From contig JAYKJI010000435.1 of NCBI GenBank assembly GCA_035285405.1, positions 1-29,106 on the forward strand: a DNA stretch of 29,106 bases, in the 5' to 3' direction. Positions 16,760-25,403 of this stretch are shown here, one piece after another (position 1 is the first letter of the stretch; each line of letters opens with the position of its first letter). A program made the translations under genes and the position numbers. The DNA is from Woronichinia sp035285405 (GTDB taxonomy: Bacteria; Cyanobacteriota; Cyanobacteriia; Cyanobacteriales; Microcystaceae). The notes below the pieces were generated by a model that worked only from the letters and a program-made list of their open reading frames with translations, did not search any database and had not been told where the DNA came from.

Positions 16760-17800
16760 TTAATTTTCCCTATCGGCCAAAATCCGTAGCCGTACCGATC
16801 GCTCCCCACTTTCGTCTAATTGTACTTCAATCACTTCTTGGGTCAGGCCTTCCAAGGCGGTTAACAGCGATCGCAGATTAGGTGTACTGGCTCCTGTATC
16901 CACATAAAGGCGATCAGAAAGGGTTCCCAAACGTTTCCAAGTGGTAAATAATTTGGCCGCAAACTGTTCCAATTGGGTCGCTTGCTTCACGAGATCGGCA
17001 GCCGTATTGAGGCAATCTAAACGCAGAGCTTCTTCCAAGGCCAATTCCAGATCCAAGGGAAATTTTTTCAGGGTTTGTACTTGGGCAGCCGCATCTAAAT
17101 ATTTGGATAAATTGCGTGCCGAAGTGGTCAACTGTTTAACGGTATCCACATCAGGATTTTCGGCAGCCTCCTGTTGTAAAGAAACTAAATGGCTATCCGG
17201 CAACTTTTCTAATTCTTTTACCAAAGGAGCCAAGTGTCGAGACGGCAAACTACCATCGGCGGCTTTTTCTTTGATTTCATCGGGCAATAATTCTGAACTC
17301 ATGGCAGTCCACTCATCCGCCAGTTGCTTTACTTCTCGACGGGTAATGCGATCGCCGCTATGGGCTGCTTCACTAATCAGTTTTTGGACTTCAGGGGACG
17401 ATTTGGCGGTTTCGATAAAGGCCCGTTTACTAAAATTATTAATAGATTGGGGATCAAGTTGGCCTTCTGATAACAGGGTATCGGCACTATTGGCCAATTG
17501 AATCAAGGCATAAGCCTGACTTTTGGTAATCTCCCGTTGTTTGAGCCAATCGAGAAAGCCAGTTCCTCGTCCATCTCCCCCTTGTTTTTCGCGATCGCGC
17601 ACTGCCCGCAGGATACGACCCCGCCAAATTTCCGTTTGCAGATCGAAACGTTCACAAACCTTCCAGAAACTATCTAACTGTTCTTGAAAATCATGTTCTT
17701 GAATGGCTTCATCTTCAGGATCCGGCAATTCAAAATTCAAGTCAGTAGGGGTTTGCAAGGCCGCCACAATGTCATCAGGGGAAGGTGCAGGCTGGAGCAT
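16760..17800 (-). CDS. Unknown conserved-looking protein with ParB/KorB-like helix motif
   Basis: The 346-residue, acidic, largely helical and soluble protein was not recognised. Near residues 75-115 it has RGTGFLDWLKQREITKSQAYALIQLANSADTL, whose second half resembles a DNA-binding helix-turn-helix as in ParB-like or phage regulators. The middle (about 130-230) is rich in Lys-Glu-Leu helices, and the C-terminus ends in a short beta-like stretch (VEVQL..RSVRLRILADREN style). The style is of a core cyanobacterial protein, not a recent import; HIP1 sites occur inside it. It diverges from the GT2-TPR gene and precedes the APH-like gene. A regulatory role is a guess. Confidence 0.7.
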   Translation of the reverse strand: MLQPAPSPDDIVAALQTPTDLNFELPDPEDEAIQEHDFQEQLDSFWKVCERFDLQTEIWRGRILRAVRDREKQGGDGRGTGFLDWLKQREITKSQAYALIQLANSADTLLSEGQLDPQSINNFSKRAFIETAKSSPEVQKLISEAAHSGDRITRREVKQLADEWTAMSSELLPDEIKEKAADGSLPSRHLAPLVKELEKLPDSHLVSLQQEAAENPDVDTVKQLTTSARNLSKYLDAAAQVQTLKKFPLDLELALEEALRLDCLNTAADLVKQATQLEQFAAKLFTTWKRLGTLSDRLYVDTGASTPNLRSLLTALEGLTQEVIEVQLDESGERSVRLRILADREN

Positions 17801-17860
17801 AGTAAATTAGGAAAAGAGGGAAACAATCTGGCTAGATCGGACAATCCCTTAGAATATCAC

Positions 17861-19147
17861 ATGGTCAAACTGTCCAGTCTCCCTTTATTCAGGAAGATTT
17901 GGTGGTTTGTGAGATCAACTCTTGTATTCTTTTTTAAACAACTCTTGACTAAACCGATGCCAAAACTCAGTCTTTGCATGATCGTCCACAATGAAGCGGC
18001 GAATTTACCCCAGTGTCTCGATAGTGTTAAATCTTTGGTCGATGAAATGGTGATCTTAGATACGGGTTCCCAGGACGACACCTTGGCGATCGCCAAAAGT
18101 TATGGAGCTAAAATCATTGCAGGTAAATGGACTGAAGATTTTTCAGTAGCCAGAAATAAGGCTTTGCAATCGGTGACAGGAGATTGGGTTTTGGTGCTAG
18201 ATGGCGATGAACAGTTTAATCCTAAAATGACAGAGCTAGTCAATCAAGCGATCGCCGATGAGAAAAATTTAGTCATTAATTTAATGCGTCAGGAAATTAG
18301 GGCGGCCCAGTCTCCCTATTCTGCTGTTTCTCGGTTATTTCGGAATCATCCCGGAATTAAATTTAATCGTCCCTACCATGAAACCATTGATGACAGTGTT
18401 CTTAACCTATTAAAACAGGAACCTCAGTGGCAAATTGTGGATTTACCAGGCGTTGCCATTATCCATCACGGTTATACTGCCGATGCGATTCAGAATTTAG
18501 ACAAGGCCAATCGTGCTAAAAGGCTTCTTGAAAAGGCGATCGCTGCCGATCCCCAGGATCCCTACCTATGCAGTAAATTGGGAGCTTTATATTTACAACT
18601 AGAAAATGAAAAAGAGGGAATGAAATTATTAAAACAGGGATTAAAAGCTAATAAAGCTAAAGCTCCTGTCCGGTTTGAATTGCACTATCATCTGGCGAAT
18701 GCCTATAACCGTCAACAAAAGTGGGAATTAGCTCTTAAGCATTATCAAAAAGCCATTAATGAACCGATTTTATTACCCTTAAAATTGGGAGCTTTAAATA
18801 ATTTAGGCGGCCTTCTCCAGCATTTAGGAGATTTGTCTAAGGCACAAAAAATTTATGAAACGGTAATTAGTATCGATCCAACCCTAGCCATCGGTTACTA
18901 TAATCTGGGTATGGTTTTAAAGTCTAGTAACCGTTTACCAGAAGCGATCAAAGCCTATCAAAAAGCGATCGCCTTAAATCCCCACTATGCAGAAGCCTAT
19001 CAAAATCTAGGAGTGACTTGTTTTAAAGCTAATTTGTTACAGGAAAGTTTGGAATCCTTTAAGCAAGCAATTCATCTTTATGAGTCAAAAAGTTCTCCTG
19101 AAGCCGAGAAATTACGTCAATCCTTACAGGAAATGGGCATGATTTAG
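17861..19147 (+). CDS. GT2 glycosyltransferase with C-terminal TPR repeats
   Basis: The 428-residue version starts MVKLSSLPLFRKIWWFVRST. The GT2 fold begins at MPKLSLCMIVHNEAANLPQC, with nucleotide-binding DTGSQDD (67-73) and the metal-binding DGDE (114-117). About residues 220-428 contain several tetratricopeptide repeats (AIGYYNLGMVLKSSNRLPEA, AEAYQNLGVTCFKANLLQES). Such proteins transfer sugars to surface glycans or proteins, with TPRs binding partners. The first 32 residues are aromatic and basic and could touch the membrane. An alternative start is ATG 17957 (396 residues, beginning at MPKLSL). The frame also runs further upstream into the opposite gene, which is not believed. Neither start has a good ribosome site. 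Confidence 0.85.
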   Translation: MVKLSSLPLFRKIWWFVRSTLVFFFKQLLTKPMPKLSLCMIVHNEAANLPQCLDSVKSLVDEMVILDTGSQDDTLAIAKSYGAKIIAGKWTEDFSVARNKALQSVTGDWVLVLDGDEQFNPKMTELVNQAIADEKNLVINLMRQEIRAAQSPYSAVSRLFRNHPGIKFNRPYHETIDDSVLNLLKQEPQWQIVDLPGVAIIHHGYTADAIQNLDKANRAKRLLEKAIAADPQDPYLCSKLGALYLQLENEKEGMKLLKQGLKANKAKAPVRFELHYHLANAYNRQQKWELALKHYQKAINEPILLPLKLGALNNLGGLLQHLGDLSKAQKIYETVISIDPTLAIGYYNLGMVLKSSNRLPEAIKAYQKAIALNPHYAEAYQNLGVTCFKANLLQESLESFKQAIHLYESKSSPEAEKLRQSLQEMGMI

Positions 19148-19217
19148 AGCTTAACAAGGCTCCATTTTCCTTTTTCTACCGTCCCAGAATCCTTTGCGTT
19201 AAGATGTTCATCGCTCA

Positions 19218-19535
19218 TCAATAATCTTGATAGTCTTTTTTTGGCCAATATACTATTTTGCCTGGATTTTCTGAGAGCCATTTTTTCTGTGCTGCATCTA
19301 CACAGTTGTGCCACTCAGTCTCAACATTACTGGTTGCATTATAAAACTGCTGCTCAGAAGCATAAATAGTACATTCAAGGCTGTAGCGAGAAATCACCTC
19401 TGTCGATGACGGTAGGATGGGATTTGGGAAGGACTTAACTCCCACGCCAAAAAGTACTAGCGCACCAAGTGCGTCAATGATTGTGTAAAGGAAAATTCCT
19501 TTGATAATATCTCCTCGCTTGGCTTTTTTCTTCAT
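19218..19535 (-). CDS. Small single-span membrane protein, unknown
   Basis: The 105-residue form starts MKKKAKRGDIIKGIFLYTII: a lysine-rich start, then one hydrophobic helix (to about residue 34), and then a polar domain with two cysteines (SLECTIYASEQQ, EWHNCVDAAQKKW). This suggests a membrane-anchored or secreted small protein whose cysteines may pair outside the cytoplasm. The frame is open to 19619, but the added 28 residues look unlike a start region, and the aroF terminator lies close to that point. Not recognised. It follows aroF on the same strand beyond a strong terminator, so it needs its own promoter. Confidence 0.5.
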   Translation of the reverse strand: MKKKAKRGDIIKGIFLYTIIDALGALVLFGVGVKSFPNPILPSSTEVISRYSLECTIYASEQQFYNATSNVETEWHNCVDAAQKKWLSENPGKIVYWPKKDYQDY

Positions 19536-19665
19536 GGCAACTAAACACTGATCAGTTTCGTGTTTATCGTTCCCAAAGAAGACAAAAAACTCCCAAAAAT
19601 CAACACAATAAATCAACAATCACTCAAAGCGAGACTGAGCTTGGCTAAATCATGATCAATGTCAT

Positions 19666-19698
19666 AAAAAAAGGACAGAATCGTTTGACTCTATCCTT
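19666..19698 (-). terminator. Intrinsic terminator of aroF
   Basis: Read on the minus strand, AAGGATAGA and TCTGTCCTT form a 9-bp stem with one G-T wobble and a 10-nt loop, followed directly by T7. It starts 22 bp beyond the aroF stop codon. Confidence 0.78.
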
Positions 19699-19720
19699 CT
19701 TCGACTATTGAGATTAAATT

Positions 19721-20782
19721 TTAAGCAACAGCGACTGCTACTTTTTGGGGCCAACGTCCGACTGCTTTACCAATCACTGATAGCTGTGCCATCACATCAT
19801 CAAAACGTTCTGGGGTTAAAGATTGGGGGCCATCCGATAAGGCTTTGGCTGGGTTGGGGTGAACTTCAATCATCAAAGAATCTGCTCCCGCCGCGATCGC
19901 AGCCATGGCCATAGCCGGTACATAATCGGACTTACCCGTACCGTGACTAGGATCAATCATGATCGGTAAATGCGTTAAATTGCGTAAAACGGGCAGAACA
20001 GACAGGTCTAATGTATTGCGGGTATATCTCTGATCAAAAGTCCGAATACCCCGTTCACAGAGAATCACATTAGGATTTCCTGCCGCCAGAATATACTCGG
20101 CTGCCATTAACCACTCTTCAATCGTAGCGGCCATACCCCGTTTTAATAACACCGGTTTATCCTGGGCTCCCACTTTCTTAAGCATGGAAAAATTCTGCAT
20201 ATTGCGTGCGCCCACCTGGATCACATCCGCCACTTCAGCAATTTTTTCCAAATCAGAAGTATCCATCACCTCGGTAATAATTCCCAGACCACTGGCTTCT
20301 TTAGCGGCGGCTAACAACCCTAACGCACTTTCACCATGACCTTGGAACGCATAGGGAGAAGTGCGAGGTTTGTAGGCTCCTCCCCGTAGGAACTGAGCCC
20401 CGGCCGCTTTAACCCGTTTAGCTGTTTCGATGATCATGGCTTCGTTTTCCACCGAACAGGGGCCGGCCACAACCGTCAGAGGATGATTTTTACCGATCGC
20501 CACTGGGCCATTGGGGGTGGGAACAATAACTTCACTGTAGTCCCCATGACGAAACTCCAAACTGGCCCGCTTAAAGGGTTGTTCAACGCGCAAAACATCT
20601 TCGATCCAGGGACTGACCTCTTGAATTTGCAGACGATCTAGACCCGCCGTTTCGCCGACTAGACCGATTACCACTTTGTGCTTACCAACAATCTTTTCCG
20701 GTGTTAAGCCGCGCTCGATAAACTCCAGACTGACGCGCTCAATTTCTAGTTCGGGAGTCCCGACCTTCATGACGACGATCAT
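19721..20782 (-). CDS. aroF: 3-deoxy-7-phosphoheptulonate (DAHP) synthase, type I beta
   Basis: The 353-residue enzyme condenses phosphoenolpyruvate and erythrose 4-phosphate, the entry step to the shikimate pathway. The N-terminal 70 residues (MIVVMKVGTPELEIERVSLE) form the ferredoxin-like regulatory domain of the beta subtype, which in relatives mediates feedback inhibition. The barrel carries GPCS at 107-110 (metal cysteine), RGGAYKPRTSP at 133-143 and DPSHGTG with IEVHPNP near the C-terminus. Length is normal. A clear intrinsic terminator follows. The symbol varies between genomes (aroF, aroG, aroA). Confidence 0.95.
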   Translation of the reverse strand: MIVVMKVGTPELEIERVSLEFIERGLTPEKIVGKHKVVIGLVGETAGLDRLQIQEVSPWIEDVLRVEQPFKRASLEFRHGDYSEVIVPTPNGPVAIGKNHPLTVVAGPCSVENEAMIIETAKRVKAAGAQFLRGGAYKPRTSPYAFQGHGESALGLLAAAKEASGLGIITEVMDTSDLEKIAEVADVIQVGARNMQNFSMLKKVGAQDKPVLLKRGMAATIEEWLMAAEYILAAGNPNVILCERGIRTFDQRYTRNTLDLSVLPVLRNLTHLPIMIDPSHGTGKSDYVPAMAMAAIAAGADSLMIEVHPNPAKALSDGPQSLTPERFDDVMAQLSVIGKAVGRWPQKVAVAVA

Positions 20783-20861
20783 GACAAAATGCCTCGATGA
20801 TTAATGAACAGAATAAGGAAATTTTTCTAAGATGACTGAATCCAGAATCTTCTTAATTTTA

Positions 20862-21338
20862 CTAACTTTCTTTCGTGGTTTGGCTCTCTGATTTTGCAGT
20901 ACGCCAAGCAGTCACAGTTCGACTAAAATTCAATCTAAATTCTTGCCAACCCCACCAACTACCCTGCTGATTTTCTTCCCAAGAGGTAGAAAGGACACCA
21001 TAACTTAATCCCAAAACGCCTAGTCCAAATAACAATAGACTGACGGCAAAAACAACGTAGGTGGGAATCTCTAGCCAGTCATGACTTACAATCCAATAGA
21101 AGGCGAGGAAGGAAAACATTCCTAAACCCGTCGGAACCCCCGAAAACAGGGCCATCCGCTTGACCATCCGCTGACTTACGACCTCTGGGATAGTACCGGA
21201 CTGTCCTTTCCGTTTTGTTTTATTAGCAACGAAAGTACTGTTTTGTTCGGAAGATCCAATCGGGGATTTTTTTTCGACTTTTTTCTTCTTGGACTTGCCT
21301 TCAAAGGGTAGGCGGTTACTGGAAGATGGAGCAGGCAT
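20862..21338 (-). CDS. PAM68-like photosystem II assembly protein
   Basis: The 158-residue protein has a basic, disordered N-terminus (KSKKKKVEKKSP) and then IPEVVSQRMVKRMALFSGVPTGLG, the PAM68 signature. Two membrane helices follow, about 66-85 and 91-116, and then a soluble tail. PAM68 in plants and its cyanobacterial relative help assemble photosystem II, especially around CP47, in the thylakoid membrane. It lies 22 bp downstream of rpsO on the same strand and is likely co-transcribed with it. This links a ribosomal gene with photosystem assembly. Confidence 0.88.
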   Translation of the reverse strand: MPAPSSSNRLPFEGKSKKKKVEKKSPIGSSEQNSTFVANKTKRKGQSGTIPEVVSQRMVKRMALFSGVPTGLGMFSFLAFYWIVSHDWLEIPTYVVFAVSLLLFGLGVLGLSYGVLSTSWEENQQGSWWGWQEFRLNFSRTVTAWRTAKSESQTTKES

Positions 21339-21360
21339 AACAGGCAGTAAAAAATAGAGA

Positions 21361-21630
21361 TTAACGGCGGATACCGAGGCGTTTAATCAAAGCTTGATAC
21401 CGTTCGGGTTCTTTCGCGTTGATATAGCCTAAAAGCCGTCTGCGTTGGCCAATCATCTTGAGGAGACCACGACGGGAAGCATGATCCTTGGGGTTGGCTT
21501 GCAGATGCCCCGTCAGTTGGGAAATCCGATCCGTTAAAAAAGCGACTTGCAGATCTGAAGAACCTGTATCGGTTTCATGCACTTGATACTCGGTCATCAA
21601 TTCTTGTTTGCGGGTTTGGGTTAACGCCAT
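21361..21630 (-). CDS. rpsO: 30S ribosomal protein S15
   Basis: The 89-residue protein binds 16S rRNA in the central domain and helps join the subunits. Recognisable features are MTEYQVHETDTGSSDLQVAF, TDRISQLTGHLQANPKDHAS and RRGLLKMIGQRRRLLGYI. Full length, ATG start. It heads a two-gene unit with the PAM68-like gene and diverges from the SagB-type dehydrogenase, with about 180 bp between them. Confidence 0.97.
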   Translation of the reverse strand: MALTQTRKQELMTEYQVHETDTGSSDLQVAFLTDRISQLTGHLQANPKDHASRRGLLKMIGQRRRLLGYINAKEPERYQALIKRLGIRR

Positions 21631-21813
21631 AGTTCAGAGAAAATAGTTGTCTAAATCAATTTAAAGCTGCAATCTCTTACTATACCATCTCTTTTAAAGT
21701 TTCATCGAAAAAGTTGACGAAAACCTGACATGTCTCGAATAAGTCAAATAGTTGGGAGAATCCCTCTTTACCTATAATGCCTTTAGCTTCCTTGATGTGC
21801 AGAGATTCCCCCG

Positions 21814-23328
21814 ATGTCAGACTTGCCTCCTTCCCTTGCCAGTTACTACCACGAGCAAACTAAATATCATCCGCAAACCCTGGCCCAGAAAAGTCGGGGA
21901 CTGGATTGGGAGAGCCAACCGGCTGTCTTTAAAGAGTATAAAATTGGCACGGTCTATGATCTTAAGCCTTATCTTTCTGATCCGATCGCGCCTGGAACGG
22001 AAGAGGAGCAATGGGCCCGTTTGTCCCGTTTGTTGGCCTGTAGTTACGGATTAACAGCAACCGTTGCCACCATAGGACAACCCATGTATCTCAGAGCGGC
22101 TCCATCGGCGGGAGGACTCTATCCGGCAGAGATTTATTTGTTATCGAGGGGGACAAAATCGCTTCCTTCTGGTTTGTACAGTTACCAACCGCAAACCCAT
22201 TCCCTGGTGCATTTTTGGCAAGATACGGTTTGGTCAAAGTTACAGGAAGCTTGTTTTTATCCGGCGGTTTTAAGCAAGGTGAGTTTGGCCTTAGTGACAA
22301 CGGCTATTTTTTATCGCTCTGTTTGGCGTTATGAGGATCGGGCCTATCGACGCATTTTTCTGGATACAGGTCATTTACTGGGCAATATTGAATTAGCCAG
22401 TGCGATCAATGAGTATCGACCCTATCTGATGGGCGGTTTTCAGGATCAGGCGATCGCGGCCTTACTGTATCTGGAACCTCAACAGGAAGCAGTAATGACG
22501 GTGATTGGACTTCAGGATTGTCAACAAAATCCAGTCTTTTGGGAAAGACCGGCCCCGGCCTTACCTTCGACCATTCATCGAGATTATCCGAGCTTAAAGG
22601 ATGGCGAATTGCTGCCCTATTTTCATCAAGCCACGGAAATTCAATCCCAGATTGCCATTCCCACCGAAAATAAACCCCTCGAAGATAAATATAATTTTCC
22701 CTTCTGTTTGAAAATCCCCACCCAAACCAACCCGATTGATTGGCAGCCAGGCTTAACTGGTTTAGAGAAAGCAATTTTACGGCGGCGATCCACCCGTGCC
22801 TATAGTGGCGCGAATCTCAGTATTGAAGAACTCAAAGCTCTATTAGACTTTACCTATCAACCGCACCATTACCAATATCAGGAACTTGATCCCCAGCCGG
22901 ATTATTTTGATTTAAGTTTGATTCAAAGCTTTGTGGCCGTATCGGGGGTCAATGGCCTAGAAGAGGGCTGTTATTACTATGCTCCCTTGGCTCAGGAGTT
23001 ACGACAAATTCGCTTTAAAAATTTCCGACAGGAGCTTTACTATCTCTGTCTTGGCCAAGCCCTGGGGCGGGATGCAGCAGCAGTGATTTTTCATACCGCC
23101 GATTTAGAGCAGGCTGTTAAGCTTTATGGCGATCGCGCCTATCGTTACTTACACATGGATGCGGGTCACTTAGGGCAAAGACTAAATCTTGCCGCTATTT
23201 ATCTGGAGCTAGGAGTAAGTGGGATAGGCGGTTTTTTTGATGATCAGGTGAATGAAGTCCTGGGGATTCCGGCAGATGAAGCGGTGCTGTACATTACCAC
23301 CCTGGGTCGTCCTCGTTATGGAAATTAG
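21814..23328 (+). CDS. SagB-type dehydrogenase, tandem nitroreductase-fold protein
   Basis: The 504-residue protein contains two nitroreductase-like halves. The first has RAAPSAGGLYP (94-104), a SagB/ThcOx flavin motif, and YEDRAYRRIFLDTGH (173-187). The second starts near 318 (EKAILRRRSTRAYSGANLS) and has YGDRAYRYLHMDAGH near 438-452. SagB/ThcOx enzymes oxidise azolines to azoles in RiPP pathways using FMN. Here there is no YcaO cyclase, precursor peptide or protease nearby, so a RiPP role is not supported. The double-domain form is a known variant in cyanobacteria. Its stop is 5 bp from the end of the convergent HIT gene. Confidence 0.87.
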   Translation: MSDLPPSLASYYHEQTKYHPQTLAQKSRGLDWESQPAVFKEYKIGTVYDLKPYLSDPIAPGTEEEQWARLSRLLACSYGLTATVATIGQPMYLRAAPSAGGLYPAEIYLLSRGTKSLPSGLYSYQPQTHSLVHFWQDTVWSKLQEACFYPAVLSKVSLALVTTAIFYRSVWRYEDRAYRRIFLDTGHLLGNIELASAINEYRPYLMGGFQDQAIAALLYLEPQQEAVMTVIGLQDCQQNPVFWERPAPALPSTIHRDYPSLKDGELLPYFHQATEIQSQIAIPTENKPLEDKYNFPFCLKIPTQTNPIDWQPGLTGLEKAILRRRSTRAYSGANLSIEELKALLDFTYQPHHYQYQELDPQPDYFDLSLIQSFVAVSGVNGLEEGCYYYAPLAQELRQIRFKNFRQELYYLCLGQALGRDAAAVIFHTADLEQAVKLYGDRAYRYLHMDAGHLGQRLNLAAIYLELGVSGIGGFFDDQVNEVLGIPADEAVLYITTLGRPRYGN

Positions 23329-23333
23329 ACGTT

Positions 23334-23678
23334 TTAACCTGGTGGCCATCCCAAAGCGCGATCGCCGAGTAAATGGAGATGCAGATGATAGACCGTTTGT
23401 CCGCCATTTTCGCCGTTATTGATAACAAGACGATAACCTTTGTCCAGTCCTAGGGTCACGGCCAAATCCTTCGCCGTTAACAAAAGATGTCCTAGCAGCA
23501 TTTGATCTTCTGAGGTGGCAGCGGCCAATTGGGGGATGGGTTGCTTGGGAATAATTAGCACATGAACCGGAGCCTGAGGGTTGACATCCTTAAAAGCAAG
23601 ACAAAGATCATCCTCATAGACGATCGCCGCCGGAATTTCTCGTCTAATAATTTTGCCGAAAATAGTATCACTACTCAT
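23334..23678 (-). CDS. HIT (histidine triad) family nucleotide-binding protein
   Basis: The 114-residue protein starts MSSDTIFGKIIRREIPAAIV and ends with the triad HLHLHLLG and DRALGWPPG, matching the HINT branch. These enzymes hydrolyse AMP-linked substrates such as purine nucleoside phosphoramidates in the cytosol. An ATG six codons upstream (23696) is open, but its codons fall in a 22-bp tandem duplication and the added MRVITG is not typical, so 23678 is preferred. It diverges from crtP. Confidence 0.92.
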   Translation of the reverse strand: MSSDTIFGKIIRREIPAAIVYEDDLCLAFKDVNPQAPVHVLIIPKQPIPQLAAATSEDQMLLGHLLLTAKDLAVTLGLDKGYRLVINNGENGGQTVYHLHLHLLGDRALGWPPG

Positions 23679-23684
23679 ACCAGT

Positions 23685-23729
23685 TATGACTCTCAAAGGT
23701 AACTTTTATGACTCTCAAAGGTAACTTTT
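23685..23729. repeat. 22-bp perfect tandem duplication between HIT gene and crtP
   Basis: The unit beginning ATGACTCTCAAAGG occurs at 23686-23707 and again at 23708-23729 with no mismatch; the preceding T is also shared. It lies just upstream of the HIT gene start and about 50 bp upstream of the likely crtP promoter elements. It looks like a recent slippage or duplication event. Confidence 0.85.
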
Positions 23730-23780
23730 CAGTTTATCAGTCTTGCTGTGGGGAATAACTAGGACAAAAATTAAGAAAAT

Positions 23781-23802
23781 GTTACAATTCGCAACGTATA
23801 AT
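23781..23802 (+). promoter_or_regulatory. Putative crtP promoter with HLR1-like half-site
   Basis: A consensus TATAAT lies at 23797-23802, 41 bp before the crtP ATG. GTTACAAT (23781-23788), a match to one half of the HLR1 consensus bound by RpaB, lies where the -35 region would be. The second half (GCAACGTA) matches only 5 of 8 positions. No standard -35 is visible at 16-18 bp. Light control is inferred only. Confidence 0.4.
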
Positions 23803-23843
23803 ATTCAACATTGTTCATCCTACGGAGAAACAGGAAACTATCA

Positions 23844-25262
23844 ATGCGTGTTGCGATCGCCGGAGCAGGTTTAGCAGGATTGTCTTGTGCCAAATACCTT
23901 GTCGATGCAGGGTTCACCCCCATTGTCCTAGAACGACGGGATGTATTAGGCGGCAAAGTCGCAGCGTGGAAAGATGAGGATGGAGACTGGTACGAAACCG
24001 GACTGCATATTTTTTTTGGGGCCTATCCCAATATGCTGCAATTATTTAAGGAACTAGGGATTGAGGATCGGCTTCAGTGGAAAGAACACACGATGATCTT
24101 TAACCAACCAGAAAAGCCTGGCACCTATTCCCGTTTTGATTTTCCCGATTTACCGGCTCCCTTGAATGGAGTGGTGGCGATTCTCCGCAATAATGATTTG
24201 CTCACCTGGCCCGAAAAAATCAAATTTGGTTTAGGGTTACTGCCCGCCATGATCCAGGGTCAGAGCTATGTGGAAGACATGGATTGCTATACCTGGTCAG
24301 AGTGGATGAAAAAGCAAAACATTCCTCCCCGTGTAGAAAAAGAAGTGTTTATTGCCATGTCAAAGGCGTTAAATTTTATTAACCCCGATGAAATTTCGGC
24401 CACTATTTTATTAACGGCTCTGAATCGTTTTCTTCAAGAAAAAGAAGGATCTAAAATGGCCTTTTTAGATGGTTCACCGACGGAGCGTCTCTGTCAGCCC
24501 ATCGTGGATTACATCACGGAACGGGGTGGGGAAGTACGTCTTAATGCACCCTTAAAGGAAATTTTATTGAATGAAGACGGAACGGTGCAGGGTTTCTTAT
24601 TGCGCGGTGTAGAAGGTCAGCCGGATGAGGTTTTCACTGCCGATCTTTATGTGTCTGCCATGCCCGTTGATCCCTTAAAAGTCATGATACCGCAAGCCTG
24701 GCGCGATCGCCCTGAATTTAAAATGATTGAGGGTTTAGAGGGGGTTCCCGTCATTAATTTACACCTCTGGTTTGATCGCAAGTTGACGGATATTGATCAT
24801 CTCCTCTTTTCCCGCTCCCCTTTACTCAGTGTCTATGCGGATATGAGTAATACTTGTAAAGCATACAGCAATCCTGATCGCTCCATGTTGGAATTGGTTT
24901 TAGCCCCTGCCCAGGATTGGATTAACAAAACCGATCAGGACATTATTGCCGCGACGATCGCCGAATTAGAGAAACTTTTTCCCCAGCATTTTACTGGTGA
25001 GCAGCCGGCCCAGTTACTCAAATACCATGTGGTCAAGACCCCTCGTTCTGTCTATAAGGCTACTCCTGGACGGCAAGCCTGTCGCCCTGATCAACGCACA
25101 TCGATCACTAATTTCTATTTGGCAGGGGATTTTACCATGCAAAAATATTTGGGCAGTATGGAAGGAGCCGTGCTTTCAGGGAAACAATGTGCAGAGGTAA
25201 TCTCGACGGATAATCAGCCTATTTCAGTCAAGCCGATGCCTCAAACTGTCGGTGTTGCTTGA
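23844..25262 (+). CDS. crtP: 15-cis-phytoene desaturase (plant/cyanobacterial type)
   Basis: The 472-residue flavoprotein begins MRVAIAGAGLAGLSCAKYLV, the FAD-binding Rossmann motif. It continues with LERRDVLGGKVAAWKDEDGD and ETGLHIFFGAYPNM, and ends with YLAGDFTMQKYLGSMEGAVLSG, all diagnostic of the CrtP/PDS type. It introduces two double bonds into phytoene to give zeta-carotene at the thylakoid membrane, feeding beta-carotene and xanthophyll synthesis. The frame extends to 23811, but the added MFILRRNRKLS is not family-like; ATG 23844 gives the usual length. crtB follows 141 bp downstream on the same strand. Confidence 0.96.
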   Translation: MRVAIAGAGLAGLSCAKYLVDAGFTPIVLERRDVLGGKVAAWKDEDGDWYETGLHIFFGAYPNMLQLFKELGIEDRLQWKEHTMIFNQPEKPGTYSRFDFPDLPAPLNGVVAILRNNDLLTWPEKIKFGLGLLPAMIQGQSYVEDMDCYTWSEWMKKQNIPPRVEKEVFIAMSKALNFINPDEISATILLTALNRFLQEKEGSKMAFLDGSPTERLCQPIVDYITERGGEVRLNAPLKEILLNEDGTVQGFLLRGVEGQPDEVFTADLYVSAMPVDPLKVMIPQAWRDRPEFKMIEGLEGVPVINLHLWFDRKLTDIDHLLFSRSPLLSVYADMSNTCKAYSNPDRSMLELVLAPAQDWINKTDQDIIAATIAELEKLFPQHFTGEQPAQLLKYHVVKTPRSVYKATPGRQACRPDQRTSITNFYLAGDFTMQKYLGSMEGAVLSGKQCAEVISTDNQPISVKPMPQTVGVA

Positions 25263-25403
25263 TTTTCTCTAGCTGACAATGCCTTAAGCTCTCAAAGTTC
25301 AGAACCCCGACTTGGATGAGCGTTAATAATGCTGAAAGACAACTTTTCTGGCTTCTGACGGAAGAGAATGTCAAAAAAGACAATTTGAATGCGACAATGC
25401 TAA

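Noticed and set aside
17684..17860. Upstream extension of the GT2-TPR frame
   Set aside because: It overlaps the opposite-strand 346-residue gene and adds residues unlike a glycosyltransferase start.
22406..22774. 122-codon frame on the minus strand inside the SagB-type gene
   Set aside because: It is opposite a clear enzyme gene with conserved motifs and has no recognisable protein features.
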